From Zonotrichia leucophrys gambelii (Eukaryota; Chordata; Aves; Passeriformes; Passerellidae), in contig NC_088172.1 of assembly GCF_028769735.1 (NCBI RefSeq), positions 34,878,897 through 34,942,896 of the forward strand: a stretch of DNA of 64,000 nt, in the 5' to 3' direction. Shown here piece after piece: positions 1 to 12,426 of the stretch (position 1 is the stretch's first letter; each line of letters begins with the position of its first letter). Position numbers and translations under genes: made by a program. Below the pieces are notes generated by a model that saw nothing but the letters and a program-made list of their open reading frames with translations, was not told the origin of the DNA and did not search any database.

Positions 1-2240
1 TACAGCATGCTATTTTTGAAAACTGTGTGTTAAATTATCAAGTAAAAACTAGAAAAAAATGACATAATAATTTATTGATAGTGTAAGAAACTTATTTTCA
101 ATCCACCCATGGTTGTGTGAAGGTGGGTGCATCTTGCCAGTAAGTAATGAGAAATGCTAATAATTCAAAGGAAGATAGATGTGAAAGAGACATGAGAAGA
201 AAGCTAAAAATTCTCTAGGAAAGTTTACAGCTATTATTCATCCACAAACTGGAAATTTTAAAAATTGTTCTATTCAGTTCTCTGTATAATGTAAACATGA
301 CCATCTGCCAGACAGAGCCTGCTTTTCCTAAAATTCTACATATCAGCTTAAGGTGCAAGAGAACACAAAATATTCATAAGAAAAATCTTTACTGTGAGAG
401 AAAAATCTATGTATGAGTGTAGGTGCATACATAGATCTAGACACATGTTGTTGTCATGCTTCCTTTTTTAATATTTGCTTTTATACAGGCATCACTTGTA
501 CAAAATTGTGTTATGTGTCTTCTGAACCTTTAGAAAGTGCATTTCCAGGGAGAGCACAAGGGAATCAAGAGAGATATGTAGGAAGTAAAATTGCAGAAAG
601 GAGACAGACGTCATTAATCCATCGATCTGGCTGCCTGGGTCTGCCTTTCTCTGCATTGCTGACTCCCTGACAGGCTCAAGCCAGGTAGTGTACGAAGGGC
701 TAATGCAATCTGACTCAAGATCAATACTAACATGGTCTTAGATGCACTGTTTGTGCTTGCCAGGGTACTAGTTTGGAAACGCTACTGGATTATGTTTTAC
801 ACCTTTTTAGCATCTAACAAGCATTCTGGGCCTCTAACAGAAACCAAACACAATTATCAGAAGGCAGTGAAAGGCTGGAGGGCTTGGTGATGTTGTGATA
901 ACAGAGTGAACCTTTGACCTCTCAGTTAATAGTCTAAACCTTGCTTAAATTAGTAATGATAGAGGGCTAAAGTCTGCACTGACTTTTACGTTTTAGAGTC
1001 TCATGAAAACAAACAGTCTTGTGGGAATTCAGGCATTTCTAAAATTTGGTCTTCAAACTGAAAAACAATTAGAAATGAGCTGGGATTCTAAACCCTGTTC
1101 CTGTGCTCTGTTTAGACATGCAGGCACACAGCACATGGCGTCAGTCATGTTTGTGAGCAAACTCCGCAGGGATGCTGCGGCTGCAGATTTCATCTTCCCC
1201 ATCCTCAAAGAGACCTACTCAGCTGGTGCCACAAGCTGTTGGAAGGCAGAGTGGGATGGTACTGCTGCAATCCATCCTCTGTGTGAGCTGTGGATAAAGG
1301 TCTCCTGCCTCTGAAAGAAAACCCATAGCTCTCCAAAATCACTGAATCTATCTGAAGAACAGAAGAGTCTAAACCAACTTAGAATCATTTAGTGGTTCTA
1401 GTATCTGCTCACTGCAGAGATTCAGAGTTACGGCTCCCATTTCAGCTACAGGATGCCACACAGACATTATGGTATGCAATAATTTCAAATAGCATATTTA
1501 TAAAGAGCCATTTAAGCTCCCAAGAGCATTTCATATGTGAGACATAGGCAAGCATTATTTCATTCACTAGCAAAATGAAGTCACCCATTCATCTGAAATG
1601 CTCTTCTGCAGTTCAGGTATGTTAATCTTTAAGCAAAAGTAAAAAAAAAAAAAAAAAAAAAAGCAGGGAAACCTTAGCAAAAAAAGGGCATGAAATGCGT
1701 AATCCACAAAAGATAAAGATAACAGACTTGTTTACTTCCAAGTGCTTTCTGATAGTACGGGAAAAATTCATCTCTAAAGAAAAAAATCCTTCAAGATTTA
1801 TGTTCTCTCTGACAATCTGACAAGATTGTCTGCTTTGCTTATGTGCATTTCCCAGTCTTCTTTCTGATTTTTAAATTATTTAAAGTAGGACACTTTCATC
1901 ACTTCAGACACTTGAGAAAATCTGTCCTGCTCAGGTTTTCTCTTAGTTTCTTCAGAGATCAAATGGTCAAAGAGCATGGGCAGAAATCCTCCTCCAGATT
2001 CATCTAGAATGCCTCCATCCCCATTGAGATTCTTGTGAAATTTGCCATCCCCATTTACTCAAAAAGATCAGATTTGATGTAGGAAATTAGCTGCTAACAC
2101 TGCTTTTTGCTATGGGAAGAAGTCTTCATTTGCCATGCTGCTAGAAAAAGAGACCTCAATTCAGCACCAAAGGATCCCTGCAAAGGACACAGAACTAATA
2201 TACTTGTGCTGTGACATAATACAGGAAGGTTATTGCCCAG
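1..2240. other. Unassigned AT-rich non-coding DNA
   Basis: I see no gene, RNA or recognisable transposon here. The open frames are short (the longest is about 103 codons, near 1003-1314) and show no protein family signature. The only simple repeat of note is an A run at 1641-1662. A gap-free exon cannot be excluded without a comparative alignment. Confidence 0.6.
1641..1662 (+). repeat. Poly(A) tract, 22 bp
   Basis: An uninterrupted run of 22 A residues. No polyadenylation signal or retroposed sequence is recognisable just upstream, so it is treated as a simple repeat rather than the tail of a retrocopy. Runs of this length are often polymorphic. Confidence 0.9.
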
Positions 2241-3465
2241 TGTCCTGGGTTTGCCTTAATTAAATTTTTGGTAAGGAAAAAAGGTCAACCACAGAAGTGA
2301 CCATCTCCGTAGAAATATTACGACATCCTTCATGCCTGACAGAACCAATTAGAGAAGCTGGACACACCTCTATAAACCATATTTAAGAGAAGAAAAAAAT
2401 GGGGAAAATTCTCTTTTTATTTCCTGTGTTTTGGAGCCAGGAAGTAAGGGGGAGGGAGCCTCCCCACCCATCCATCCTCTCAGCAGGAGCTCAGTCTGGG
2501 CCCATGAGGCCTGGCCACTGGGATGGGGTGGGGGAAGGAACCCGGGCCGGTTCCACTGGGCTCTGGACCGGCTCCGCTAAGCCAGGCTGGGCAGGGCTGG
2601 GCTGCCATGTGACTGCTGAGAAATCCTTCAACCACTGAGCGCAGCACAGCCTCCAGCGCCGTTCCTAGCCGAGCCCTGCTCCACCCGAGAGCCGTCAAGC
2701 CATCCTGACAGCACCATGGGAAATCGTGGGCTAAGGCCAAGAGCAGCTCTGCTGCCCACGCAGAAAAACAGAATCTACTCCTGCATCTGGAATTGAACAC
2801 AGCAGGGGCTGGAAAAGCAGCATGCAGCCAGATTGGCCACTGCCATTCTGGCCCAGCCCCTGAGTGGCAGGAGCCAAAATCAACACGTGAGCAGCTCCAC
2901 AGGCTGCTGCCCAGCAGAGATCACGTATGCGACCAACAGCGAAAGGCCATTTCCTAATGCAAGGCCCGGCTAAGAATGACTCTTTCAGGGCTGTTAAATT
3001 ACATTTAAAAGCAGAAAAACCTGAGGACGCCACTGCTCCCAAATAAGAGAAAGGGAAAGGTGAAGGCATGTGAAGACAACAACGTAGAGACACCAACATC
3101 AGTGCAGAAGGAAGAGCCAAAGCCCAGAAGGGAGATAGCTTAGTCTTGGGCTGAAAATCTCTTGTAAGGCTATGGTGAAGATAGAATTAATACATCAGAT
3201 TCATTTTCCCTGTAACTCATGGAATGCACTGGGGCAATGTTGCATCTAACCACAGCCATGAGCACAGGCACCAGTGATGAAGCAAGCTGATGTTGAGGTG
3301 GTTGTGATTTGATGAGAAGCTTGAATAGAGAGACATGAGAGAAATGAGGAACTTTGCCTGAGAGATAAAGAAGAAACCTCAGTTTCTACAGATGGATGAA
3401 GAGAATTTTTGTTTCTATGCTAGAACAGTTCGTCCTTAAAATTGCACCCCAATAAGTTGAGATGA

Positions 3466-3501
3466 CCCATGTTTGGTAGTTGGAAGACTACCAAACATGG
3501 G
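3466..3501. repeat. Perfect 15-bp inverted repeat (hairpin) inside the LTR
   Basis: CCCATGTTTGGTAGT at 3466-3480 is followed by the 6-base spacer TGGAAG and its exact reverse complement at 3487-3501. It lies in the 3' half of the LTR. I believe related LTRs read directly from GATGACCCATG into GGAGGGACTTC, which would make most of the hairpin an insertion specific to this copy. That comparison is from memory and needs an alignment. Confidence 0.95.
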
Positions 3502-3778
3502 AGGGACTTCACAACTATAGATTTCCAGGTGGCAGCTATTCATGAAAATTAAAACCACAAGAGAACTGTTTCTTGTGGAAAGGTCTCCATAGCATGGCAG
3601 GAGAAACTCATCTCCCTAACTGAACTGAAGAAAGATCATTTTAGAGGTGGTAAATGGACTGAAAATACCAGGGTTTGTCTCTTGACATTGTCAGTGGGAA
3701 AAGAAAGAGGAACTGGGGACAGGAGAAGTGTTCTGAAGGTTTATTCCGATTTCTTATTACTTTCCTTTTAATTCTGCT

Positions 3779-3784
3779 AATAAA
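3779..3784 (+). promoter_or_regulatory. LTR polyadenylation signal AATAAA
   Basis: The canonical hexamer sits within 'CTGCTAATAAAGCTTTC', about 120 bp before the LTR end, the usual place for the R-region polyadenylation signal. It is followed by a T-rich stretch consistent with a downstream element. Confidence 0.75.
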
Positions 3785-3909
3785 GCTTTCTTTATATTTT
3801 AAAGTTTTGAGCCTGCTCTCCTCCTAATTCTTATCTCATAGCAGAAAATACGTAAATCATTTTAGTGGGTGCATTGGCATTTGGCCAGCACTCAACCCAC
3901 CACACGAAT

Positions 3910-3930
3910 TGATGCCGTGACTTGGATTCG
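3910..3930 (+). other. Retroviral primer-binding site, tRNA-His type
   Basis: Five bases after the LTR end the sequence reads TGATGCCGTGACTTGGAT, then TCG. A site complementary to the 3' end of vertebrate tRNA-His (GTG anticodon) would read TGGTGCCGTGACTCGGAT, then TCG. That is 19 matches over 21 bases, and both differences are transitions. Position and sequence together indicate the minus-strand primer-binding site of a provirus. No leader or gag sequence is recognisable beyond it, so the provirus is cut off here or too decayed to follow. Confidence 0.75.
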
Positions 3931-4655
3931 TGAACCAAAACCACTACACCTGGAAAAAAACCCCCAGAATTAGGCTCAACAGAATCGCTACATGGACAAA
4001 AAGAATGTTAAAATTGCTTGAAACTACACAATTGCTTACACATCTTGTTTCTTCTACTGTTGTGACTGACTTCAACATCAGCATTTCCCAATTCTTTCCT
4101 GTCTAAAAAATTCTTACTAGACATGCAGAGAAACTAGTATGAAGCACTGATGAGTCTGAGCTAACATGGAGTATCTATGCTGCTGTTTTCCTTATAACAA
4201 AACAAATTATGTGTTTGATTTAAAGAATATTAATTTTTAATGAAAATAATAAAATGCTGTACAATTCTATACAGTTCTGGAGTTTACAGATATCAAGTTT
4301 GCCCAGCACAAGCAAGGCAGCTTCGTTTCTCTTTAGATCTCAGGAAGGCAAAGGTCAGACAAATCAGAATATGGAACACTTGGTTCCTCATTGGCCTCCC
4401 TGGTGCTTTTTCCTCTCAGTGCATTTCATTTTCTTGGCAAATGTCTGTGACATATCAGTAAGTCATTTTAACTCTTCTTCATGCCCTACTATTTCTGTTT
4501 CAAGATCATTAATAAAACAGCAGCTTGGAAGGTGGCACAACAGGCATTCTAGTATGTGAGCAGGTAGGGTGGCTTTTGGATGGGGTTCTTTCTGTACTAT
4601 TAGCATAGTCAGACTTAAGCCTCATAAATAAGTAGAATATAGTCTATAGAGAGTT

Positions 4656-4657
<2 letters not shown>

Positions 4658-4696
<39 letters not shown>
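4658..4696. repeat. (AT)n microsatellite, 39 bp
   Basis: An uninterrupted alternation of A and T over 39 bp. It is self-complementary and likely length-polymorphic. Confidence 0.95.
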
Positions 4697-4701
<5 letters not shown>

Positions 4702-6717
4702 AAAAGGCACAGTATGCTTCTCACTGACTGGCTATGTGCTATTGAATCCTCTATTAGAGAAACTTTACCCTGGAAATTCAGGTCTTATAATTTTAAAGTT
4801 TTAAAATGAAACCCCCTCAGGCTAGCTCAGCATAAACAATTAGTTGCTCCCTGTTAAACTCCATATCCATAACAGTCCATTTTGAATGTTTCATAAGGTA
4901 CACTAAGGGACATCATTAGTATGTGAATTTCTTTTACAAATATCACAATGAGGGCTTTAGGAAGACAATGCACATATCCAGGGAAGATTGGCAGACGGAA
5001 TGTCGCAAGCTGCTCGTGCTGAGTCGATTCAGAATCAAGTGAAAGCATTTGAGCCATTTAACTCTACTTCTTTTGATCCTCAAATCTCTGCCTTCACATA
5101 ATCTTACGAGTACAGTTTTCTAAACCCAATTTAATATCCTATCTTGATATTCCCTACTGGGTCTTCAGATTATTTCTTTAACTGTTTTTCCTTCTTTTCT
5201 ATCTTCCTTTTAAAACTTTCATGATTTTTTTTCTGTGTGTGTATGTATGTGTCTTATTCCAATATGAAAGCATTTGACTTTTTTACTTTTTAATCTATTT
5301 GCTTCTGCCATAGTTCAGGGGTATCCACCATACAGTTTATTTCCCCATCTATCATTATAGGCAAGTCTAATGCTGCTTCTGATCAGCTTTATTGACTGCT
5401 ACATTCATGATGCTTTACTTGAAATAGCATGAAATGCACGCCTCTTCCTCATTCATTCCTACCTCAGAACCAACTCCAAAACTTGAAATCTAAGAATATT
5501 TACCCCACAAGCCCTTTAGTCACATGAAGAGATTCTAGAGACCTTAACAGAAATCTTTACCTGCAAATAAATCTTGAACACACAGTTCAAGAATCAATAT
5601 TTGGAATTCCAATAATATAATAAATCAAAAATAAGATATGTTGAGGAAAAAAAATTGAACCCTTTTGGCAATTAGGTTGAATTAATGCCATAGCAGGACA
5701 AATAATTTACTTTAGCTTTGCTCCTAAGTAGCAAGGATCATATTGGAAACAGCAGAAAAATTCAAATACTAAAGGTTATCCAGGTTCCCTAAATTCACAT
5801 ACTTAATTGTCATGAGAAAAAGCAACTAGTGAGTCTTCAAAGGACAGAACTGCATGGTCATCATAAAACATTTTCTGTCTTAGTCTGCATGGACTCAGGT
5901 AATTGTGAAATTCATGTATAATATTTGAGAATCACAAATTAGGAACTTAATATCGGTCAGGAATTATTCTACTCAAATGCTGAGCAAGTTTTTAACAATG
6001 CACTTGCCACAAAATAAATTAAATATTTATTTATCAGTAAATATTCATACTTTTTCAAATAAATCGAAATGTGGTAAAATCTGATCCAGTTTATTGTGGA
6101 ACTTTTCATCGATGGAAAGCTCCAATGAGGAACAGAGCACTGCATCCCATGAAGCCTCTGTCAGCTGCGCTCTCCTTTTGTGCAATTCATCACTATTGCC
6201 CACTTTTAATGACTTTGGATTTGTCTATACACGAGTGAAACTATAATAACAATCTCAATAATAAATCAAATTTTTTCCTATTTTGGGTAGAAGTTTTCTA
6301 TGGAGACTCTTGTTTCAAAATAAGAGTGCTTTTATATAAATTTAGTTAAACTGGAAGGGAATCAGATTTAAGTTATATCAAAATAGGTCACTCAGGCTGA
6401 AGTAATAGTGTCAGCACACCAACTCAAAACAGCATAACGAAGGGTGTAAATAATAGCTGATACATTTATTTTGTTTCTATTCAAAACATATTGTTTTGTA
6501 GCAGAAGCAGCAAGTGAGGGCTATTTTTACAATCCTTGTCTTGATGGTAGGAAATCAAAAGTAGGGGAAAAGGCACAACAATAACAATACTAGAAACTGG
6601 GATAGGGACATTCATAATGTGAAGCTCAAGAGTCACATCAAATATTAGAGTCAAAAATATATGGGGCTTTTTTTGACACTTAGTTCCTACTAAGATTCCT
6701 CTACTCTTTTGGCAAAG

Positions 6718-6745
6718 TATATATATATATATATATATATATATA
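6718..6745. repeat. (TA)n microsatellite, 28 bp
   Basis: A pure TA dinucleotide run of 14 units followed by a short imperfect extension (GCTATATATCC). It produces the isoleucine/tyrosine run in the minus-strand frame 6481-6801, which is therefore not a gene. Confidence 0.95.
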
Positions 6746-9700
6746 GCTATATATCCATATTCATACTTTGAATCTATCTCAAAAGGTTCAATATTAAGCA
6801 TGACTTCAGCTCAGTTATGCTCAGCAGGATTCATCTCTTGCTTTTGTAATTATGTCTATGACTATGATTTGCAGAATTGTAGAAATATCTGCATGTCTTA
6901 GAACTGAGTCCTGATTACACTAATGGAAGAATACCTAAGATCAGGCAGGCTTGGTTTAGGTATTGATCTTATTGACCTTTATTTTCTTGAAATTTCAATT
7001 GTTTTATTTTCTTAACATTTCAGATTTTTATTAGTTTCATTTCTAGTTGCTAAAAGCTCATACAACTCTAGTCAGCAAGTGCCTTACAGATTTTCTATTA
7101 GTTATTTTCAATGTATCAGTTTAAAATACAACTTTGTGATACTGGAACACATTACATGTATTAAGTTCACACACCCTATTATAGAAAATTTTGGGAACAC
7201 CAAATTGCATATTTTTATTGCTCTGTATGCATAAATAAAAACTAACTTTTCCTGGGAGAGTTCTTCAGACGGGGATACCACTTTGTTAAATGAAGCCACA
7301 GACTCCCAAGTTATTAGTCCAGCTTAAAGCAAATACTTCAGCAACCAACATCAATCTGTGACACTAAAACATAAAATTGTCTTTTAGTCATCAAAGAGAA
7401 AGCTTATGAAATCTCTGAACCATTATTTTGCATTTATTGTCACTTTTTCAAGTTTCATAATTTTTTAAAAGTGAATGTTCCTAAATTATTAAGCTAACAA
7501 AAATGCTGATTTCAATCTCAACTAGTACAACATTGATAAAGTTAAGTCCCTTGTAAACCAGATGCATGCTTTATTTTGCAAATATAAAAATTGGCAATGG
7601 AAGGGTGCATTCTTTGTTGGTTCTTTTTGTTTGGGTATTTTAATTATGTGTGTTCAAAACTGACTATACTTCAGGAAAAAAAAATTTATTGAGAGAAATT
7701 TCTTGTTTCATCAGTGTCCTGCAGAGACTCTGGTATGGTAAAAACACTTAAAATGTTTTGGGTTTTTTTTTAATAAACTAATTTAAGACAATTTTGTGAT
7801 TGTGGAGAACAGGTAAAACTAACTCTGAGTAGGAGAAATTAAGCAGAGAGGGAAAAACCCCAACATTGCTGCTGTCCACCTATATGTAGAAGTCTGGCCA
7901 AACCCAGGAAAATAATTATACAACAGAATGTTCTCAGTGCTAAAATTCAGATTGAATGTAGATGTAGGTCTGTATGGCTCCAAGTCTTTCCAGCTTTGAA
8001 AGTAAAACTCATTTATTTGATAAGACCTTTCCATAGAACTTCTTTTTGAACTTCAGCTAGTTTCAGGAGAAAGAGAAAAGGAAAAGTGGAGGGATATCAC
8101 CCAAATATTTTTAATTGTCACTTGTAAAATTAATGGCTGCTTTTCCCCAAAAACAATTTCCTAGGAACAGAATCTCCTACAATGTAATATATAATACAGA
8201 CAGGGGCAGTAGCAGCTGAAAAGCAGCAAATTACTGGGATATTGACAAGCAGGGTGTGAGAGAAGAAAGAATGATACTAAAGAAATGAAATCTGCTTGAA
8301 AGCTGATAGCAAGAAATGAAGAACTAAAATACTGCCTTGGAAAACCGAAACCTGGGACTGCAGGAAATCACCCAGATCATTGAAAATGGCTCCTTGCAGT
8401 GGTGTAGATTCATTGCCTCATCCAATTTTGGCCAGCTCATCGCTGTAGCTCTAAACCAAGTGATTTGCCTATGGGCTGCTACTGTGCACAGGGAGATGGG
8501 AAAATGCAGTGAGGAAGAAGCCTGAAATAAAAAGAGTTCTTGGAGTCCCAAGTTCTGAGAGCCAGAACTCTGAACACATCCGCCTCCACTGAAAGAACTC
8601 ATAGCAACTTACAGATAAATCCAGGACGTAAGGAAGGAAAGGAAAGAGTAAAAATGTCAGACAGCCAATGACACAAAAAGAAAAGGAGATAGCAGGGGTA
8701 ATATTCATATCCATATTCCTGAAATAAGCAATAATTTCCCAGGAGAAAATCCCAACCAGCTATAGGAACACAGAATACACTAATGTCTTTAGCTACTGCT
8801 CAGTTCTCGTATCTCAGTGTTCAGAGCATTTTAATAATGCCGGAAATAGAGGAGAAACTAGTGTTGATTGCCACATATGATACAGTAAACATCTATATGT
8901 TCAAAAAATAAGTACAATAAATAGATATTTTATAAAGCAAAGCACATGACAGAGTGAATCAAATTATAATGTTTATTCTGTTAGATGTGGGGAAACCTCA
9001 ATACAAAATATATGGAAGGAGAAGAATAAGGAGAAATTCAACTTTTTGACAAGTGGGATCTTTTTTACAAAATAAAATAAAATAAAGCTAAATAAATTAA
9101 CAATATCTTTCCTGGAGCAGTTCCATTGTACTAGTATTTAAGGCTTTTTGCTCATTTTTACATGAAAGAAAATAACAAGGTGAAAACCAGAAATTCTCAG
9201 TGAAACAAAATTTTCCATGTGAAATATTTTACGTTCAGTGAGATGTTTTCCCTGAGCCAGTTGATCATTAAACTTCATCTCCCATGACTGCAGAACTTGT
9301 TGGAGGCTGTGGTTCAAGAGCCTTTTAGCCCAGCTCTTGGCTGTAACCTGTGTCACCCTGCTCTGCTGTGAGTGAGATGGCAGTGGAGGTTTCCTGTGTG
9401 AACTGCCTGCCTGCCTATACTGTTGCTATATCTCTATATATGACAGTTTTAAACTGTATCATTATTTTCTATCTAAGTTAAGGTATCCACAAGCAACTAA
9501 ACACAAATGAAAAATTATTTATGTGTTATCAGCTGAAAAAGACTATCAGCTTTAGACTGCAATTTAATCTGCTTCATATTCTCAAACAAAATTTCTCTGA
9601 AGATATGTGAAAAAAAAAACCTGAATTGTCTGAGCTATCACATTATTGGATTCTTGCAACAGCTTATATGGTCTTTCAAAATCAGTAGGTTTTTATTATC

Positions 9701-10258
9701 CTAACAGTTACTGTTATATTTAAAATGCCATTAAATCCAGGCAGTGTTTCCAAGTTAAGCTTTTTCTCTATCTCAGTTGTCCTCCCTTTAAAAATTAAGT
9801 TAATATATTTCAAGGTATAAACATTGTCAATATTTTCCTTTTTGGAATAAAATTATTTTAATTTAAAAACTAGTAAACCTGTTATCGACTTTCTGCCTCT
9901 TCTCAACTAGGCTTAAAATAAAAATGAAATGTGAAAAGCCAAATTGGTCCATTAGCACTTGAAAAGGCTAAGCAGTGCCAACAATGTATGTCATTCAGTC
10001 ATTTTCCATTTATTAATTACAATGACAAAACCTCAACAGAGGATCAAAAAGAGGAAACTTTTGATTAACTGTTAAACAAAGACATTTTGAGGGTCTTTGT
10101 TTCTTAATATTTTAATATCTAATTTTAATTTGAGCCAATATAATTTTTCATTTTACTGAAAGCAAAAAAAATACAATTTTGTCAATGCAGCAACCCACAA
10201 TCATCATTATAGACAGGCTAGTAGAAACAATGACAATGCTAAGTGAATCAGCTCTTTA

Positions 10259-10400
10259 TGCTCAAATCTGCTGGGTGGCTGAGGTGAGTTAATTTTCTTC
10301 ATAGCATCTTGCATGGTTCCGTATTCTGGATTTTTGACCAAAGGGGTGATGATGATACAGGGATTTTGGCACTGATTGGAGGAGTGAGCAAATGGTTGCC
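10259..10400 (+). mobile_element. Degenerate ERV LTR fragment
   Basis: The stretch GAGTTAATTTTCTTCATAGC (10285-10304) and the following 'CTTGCATGGTTCCGTATTCTGGATTT' pattern resemble the 5' part of a common avian LTR type (ERVL-like). That type typically continues from GGGATAGAGTTAATTTTCTTC into a GTGTTTTGGATTT motif. The copy is strongly diverged, and its start and end are approximate. No 3' LTR end or polyadenylation signal is recognisable downstream. The match is from memory, so the family is uncertain. Confidence 0.55.
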
Positions 10401-11673
10401 TTCAGCTGGGGTTGACCCAATTCGTCAATTTCACTATTTTAAGGGGTTTTAACATTTTTTTTATTTTTTAATGCACAACCTTCCATATAAAACATCTACA
10501 AAATGCAATCTAAATTAAATTCCTGCTGTATCAGAAAATAGGCAAATGTGAGTAAAAGCAGAAATTCAACAAAAACTAGTTCATGCCATCAGAAACACAT
10601 ATCCCAAGTTTTCAGTCAGAAGGATACATTTTCTGTGTCATTAAAAAGCTCCCAAAAGTTAGGGTTTGTCATAGTAATCCAGATTACAGTAGCAAAGATA
10701 TGGATAGAGTGGCAGACTTCATACAGAAGAGGAAAGATCACAAACTAAGCAACCCATCTAAGCAAATATAATAGACCTTTTGTGGTATTACCCTGAGACA
10801 TTTTTTTTAACCTTATTTCTTCGTTCTCATTTATTTTTATGCAAATATATTTGAATGTGTACATGGTGAGTTGTTAGCTATAATACTTTCTGCAGTTTAA
10901 AGTTTTAGCATTGTCTTTTGTACATGCAACTCTGCCATTTCATGAAAATTTTCCTATCGTTCCAAACACATACTGGCCTAGTTTTAGTGTCTGCAGGTCA
11001 GCAGTAGCAATCAGGATTACACAGCTCAATTTTACAATGCTAGGGAATGCTAACATACCCTTTTTCTTTCCATTTGAAGTGCCATTATGAAATGTTATTT
11101 CCAATTCCTCCAATTTTTTTTAGCTTACCACAGTGTTCCCCTCACATAGGGTGCACTGAGACCTCCTTAGATAATGAGGACATTCAGAAATTGTACCTTT
11201 TATTCAGTAGATCTACTACAGAAATATTTTCAGTATCTAGAACTATATGGGAGCATTCTGCATGCTGGTAGGTTTTTGTTCTTATTCATCCCTTCTTCTG
11301 CTCTCTCATTATCTAAAACAATGTTAGGCAAGCAGTTTATTACCTCCACATTTCTGCAGCCTTCCTCAGAGGTCTCCTCATCTCATAACATTTATTCAGC
11401 AAACAGCAGACAACTTCCACATGTTACTTGAGCTATTAGGAGCCAACACATTCAATTTGCTTAGTTAAGGAGCTAGAATACAAAATACTTTATTTATTTG
11501 CCTGGTTTAAGGCATTTCACACAAATATCAGACTTGGCACTTAGTCAGACTCTGGGGACCATGCCTACAAATTAAGTAGCCAAGAGAGGCCCTTAACTGG
11601 GATTTGGCTTACTGAGATGAAATGTGGCCATTGGCAACAGTCCAGACACCTCACACTTTGCAATATTTGGTTG

Positions 11674-11731
11674 AAAACAAACAAACAAACAAACAAAAAA
11701 CAAACCACCAAACAAAAACCAACCAAAACAC
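11674..11731 (+). repeat. (AAAC)n simple repeat with AACC-rich extension
   Basis: Several perfect AAAC units at the 5' side degrade into AACCA/AAAAAC mixtures. The tract yields lysine/threonine-rich and, on the other strand, valine/phenylalanine-rich chance frames (11565-11816 and 11617-11802), which are not genes. Confidence 0.9.
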
Positions 11732-12414
11732 AGTTTAGCTGGCTTTTAGCACATATGGAGAGAGCTCCAAAACAGCAAGAACAAGCCATTGCTTTGGAAT
11801 AGATTTCCTGGTTCAACTAGGATCTGACTTAACAGTAAATGTAATTCTAGCAAAAGTCCTTAAGGAACCTAGGGGGAAAAAGATGTTTACAGTTAAACTT
11901 TTCTATTTCCTTACCATCATTTTAAAATGCTGCATTTGTCAAAGAGTGTACTGCTTCTTCCTCAGTAATTTGGAAAGGGCGGTAATGATTCATAAAACAA
12001 GCTGCTGCTAATGCTCTGGAGGGCATAGACATGTTTTTGTATTAGTTTTGTAATCTCTTCTAGATGAGGTAGATAAGCCCTTAGCTTCTATAGATACAAA
12101 ACCAGATATTAAATATTAAAATTGCCAGTAATTTTGTAGCCTACTGTGGGCAATTAAACTGTGGTGCATGTTTTAATGACTCTGTACCTTGATTTACTTA
12201 CAGATGATCATTCTGGTAGATGAAAACAAATCTGGGAAAAATTACTCCTTCAAATGAAAAAGTAGATCTAGATTTCTATGTTTAACCTTTTATAAACTTC
12301 AAAATATTTGAAGGGATATTTCAAAATGGCATTAGGCTAAATCTCTTAAAATTTGTCAGCATAAATTCTAGTATTTGGGAGTATTGCCCTTATTTAAGGG
12401 GGGGAGTTGTGTGA

Positions 12415-12426
12415 TTTTTTTTTTTT
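12415..12426 (+). repeat. Poly(T) run, 12 bp
   Basis: A short homopolymer following a GGGGGGG run a few bases upstream. Nothing links it to a transposon tail. Confidence 0.85.

Larger units (their letters stand above)
2241..3904 (+). mobile_element. Endogenous retrovirus long terminal repeat (5' LTR of a truncated provirus)
   Basis: The element begins TGTCCTGGGTTTGCC and ends in ACCCACCACA, giving the TG...CA ends expected of a retroviral LTR. It carries an AATAAA polyadenylation signal at 3779-3784, about 120 bp before its 3' end, as expected for an R-U5 boundary. A TATAAA lies at 2371-2376, but whether it was the promoter is uncertain. A GC-rich block spans roughly 2440-2960, unlike the AT-rich surroundings. 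The end segment, with 'GGCATTTGGCCAGCA' just before the CAACCCACCACA terminus, matches a type of LTR I recognise from songbird ERVL-like families; the family assignment is from memory. At about 1.66 kb it is long for an LTR. It is followed by a primer-binding site, so it is read as a 5' LTR. No gag, pol or env frame and no second LTR follow. The frames inside the LTR (2399-2638 on +, 2480-2800 and 2731-3120 on -) look like chance frames in GC-rich sequence. Confidence 0.8.
3931..10258. other. Unassigned AT-rich non-coding DNA
   Basis: This stretch lacks any frame longer than about 106 codons and any protein signature. It holds two TA microsatellites (4658-4696 and 6718-6745). Some of the start may be decayed proviral leader, but I cannot show it. 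Confidence 0.6.

Noticed and set aside
2399..3120. Overlapping frames in a GC-rich block, possible CpG island or exon
   Set aside because: The block falls within the LTR 2241-3904 and few CpG dinucleotides are visible. The GC content belongs to the LTR.
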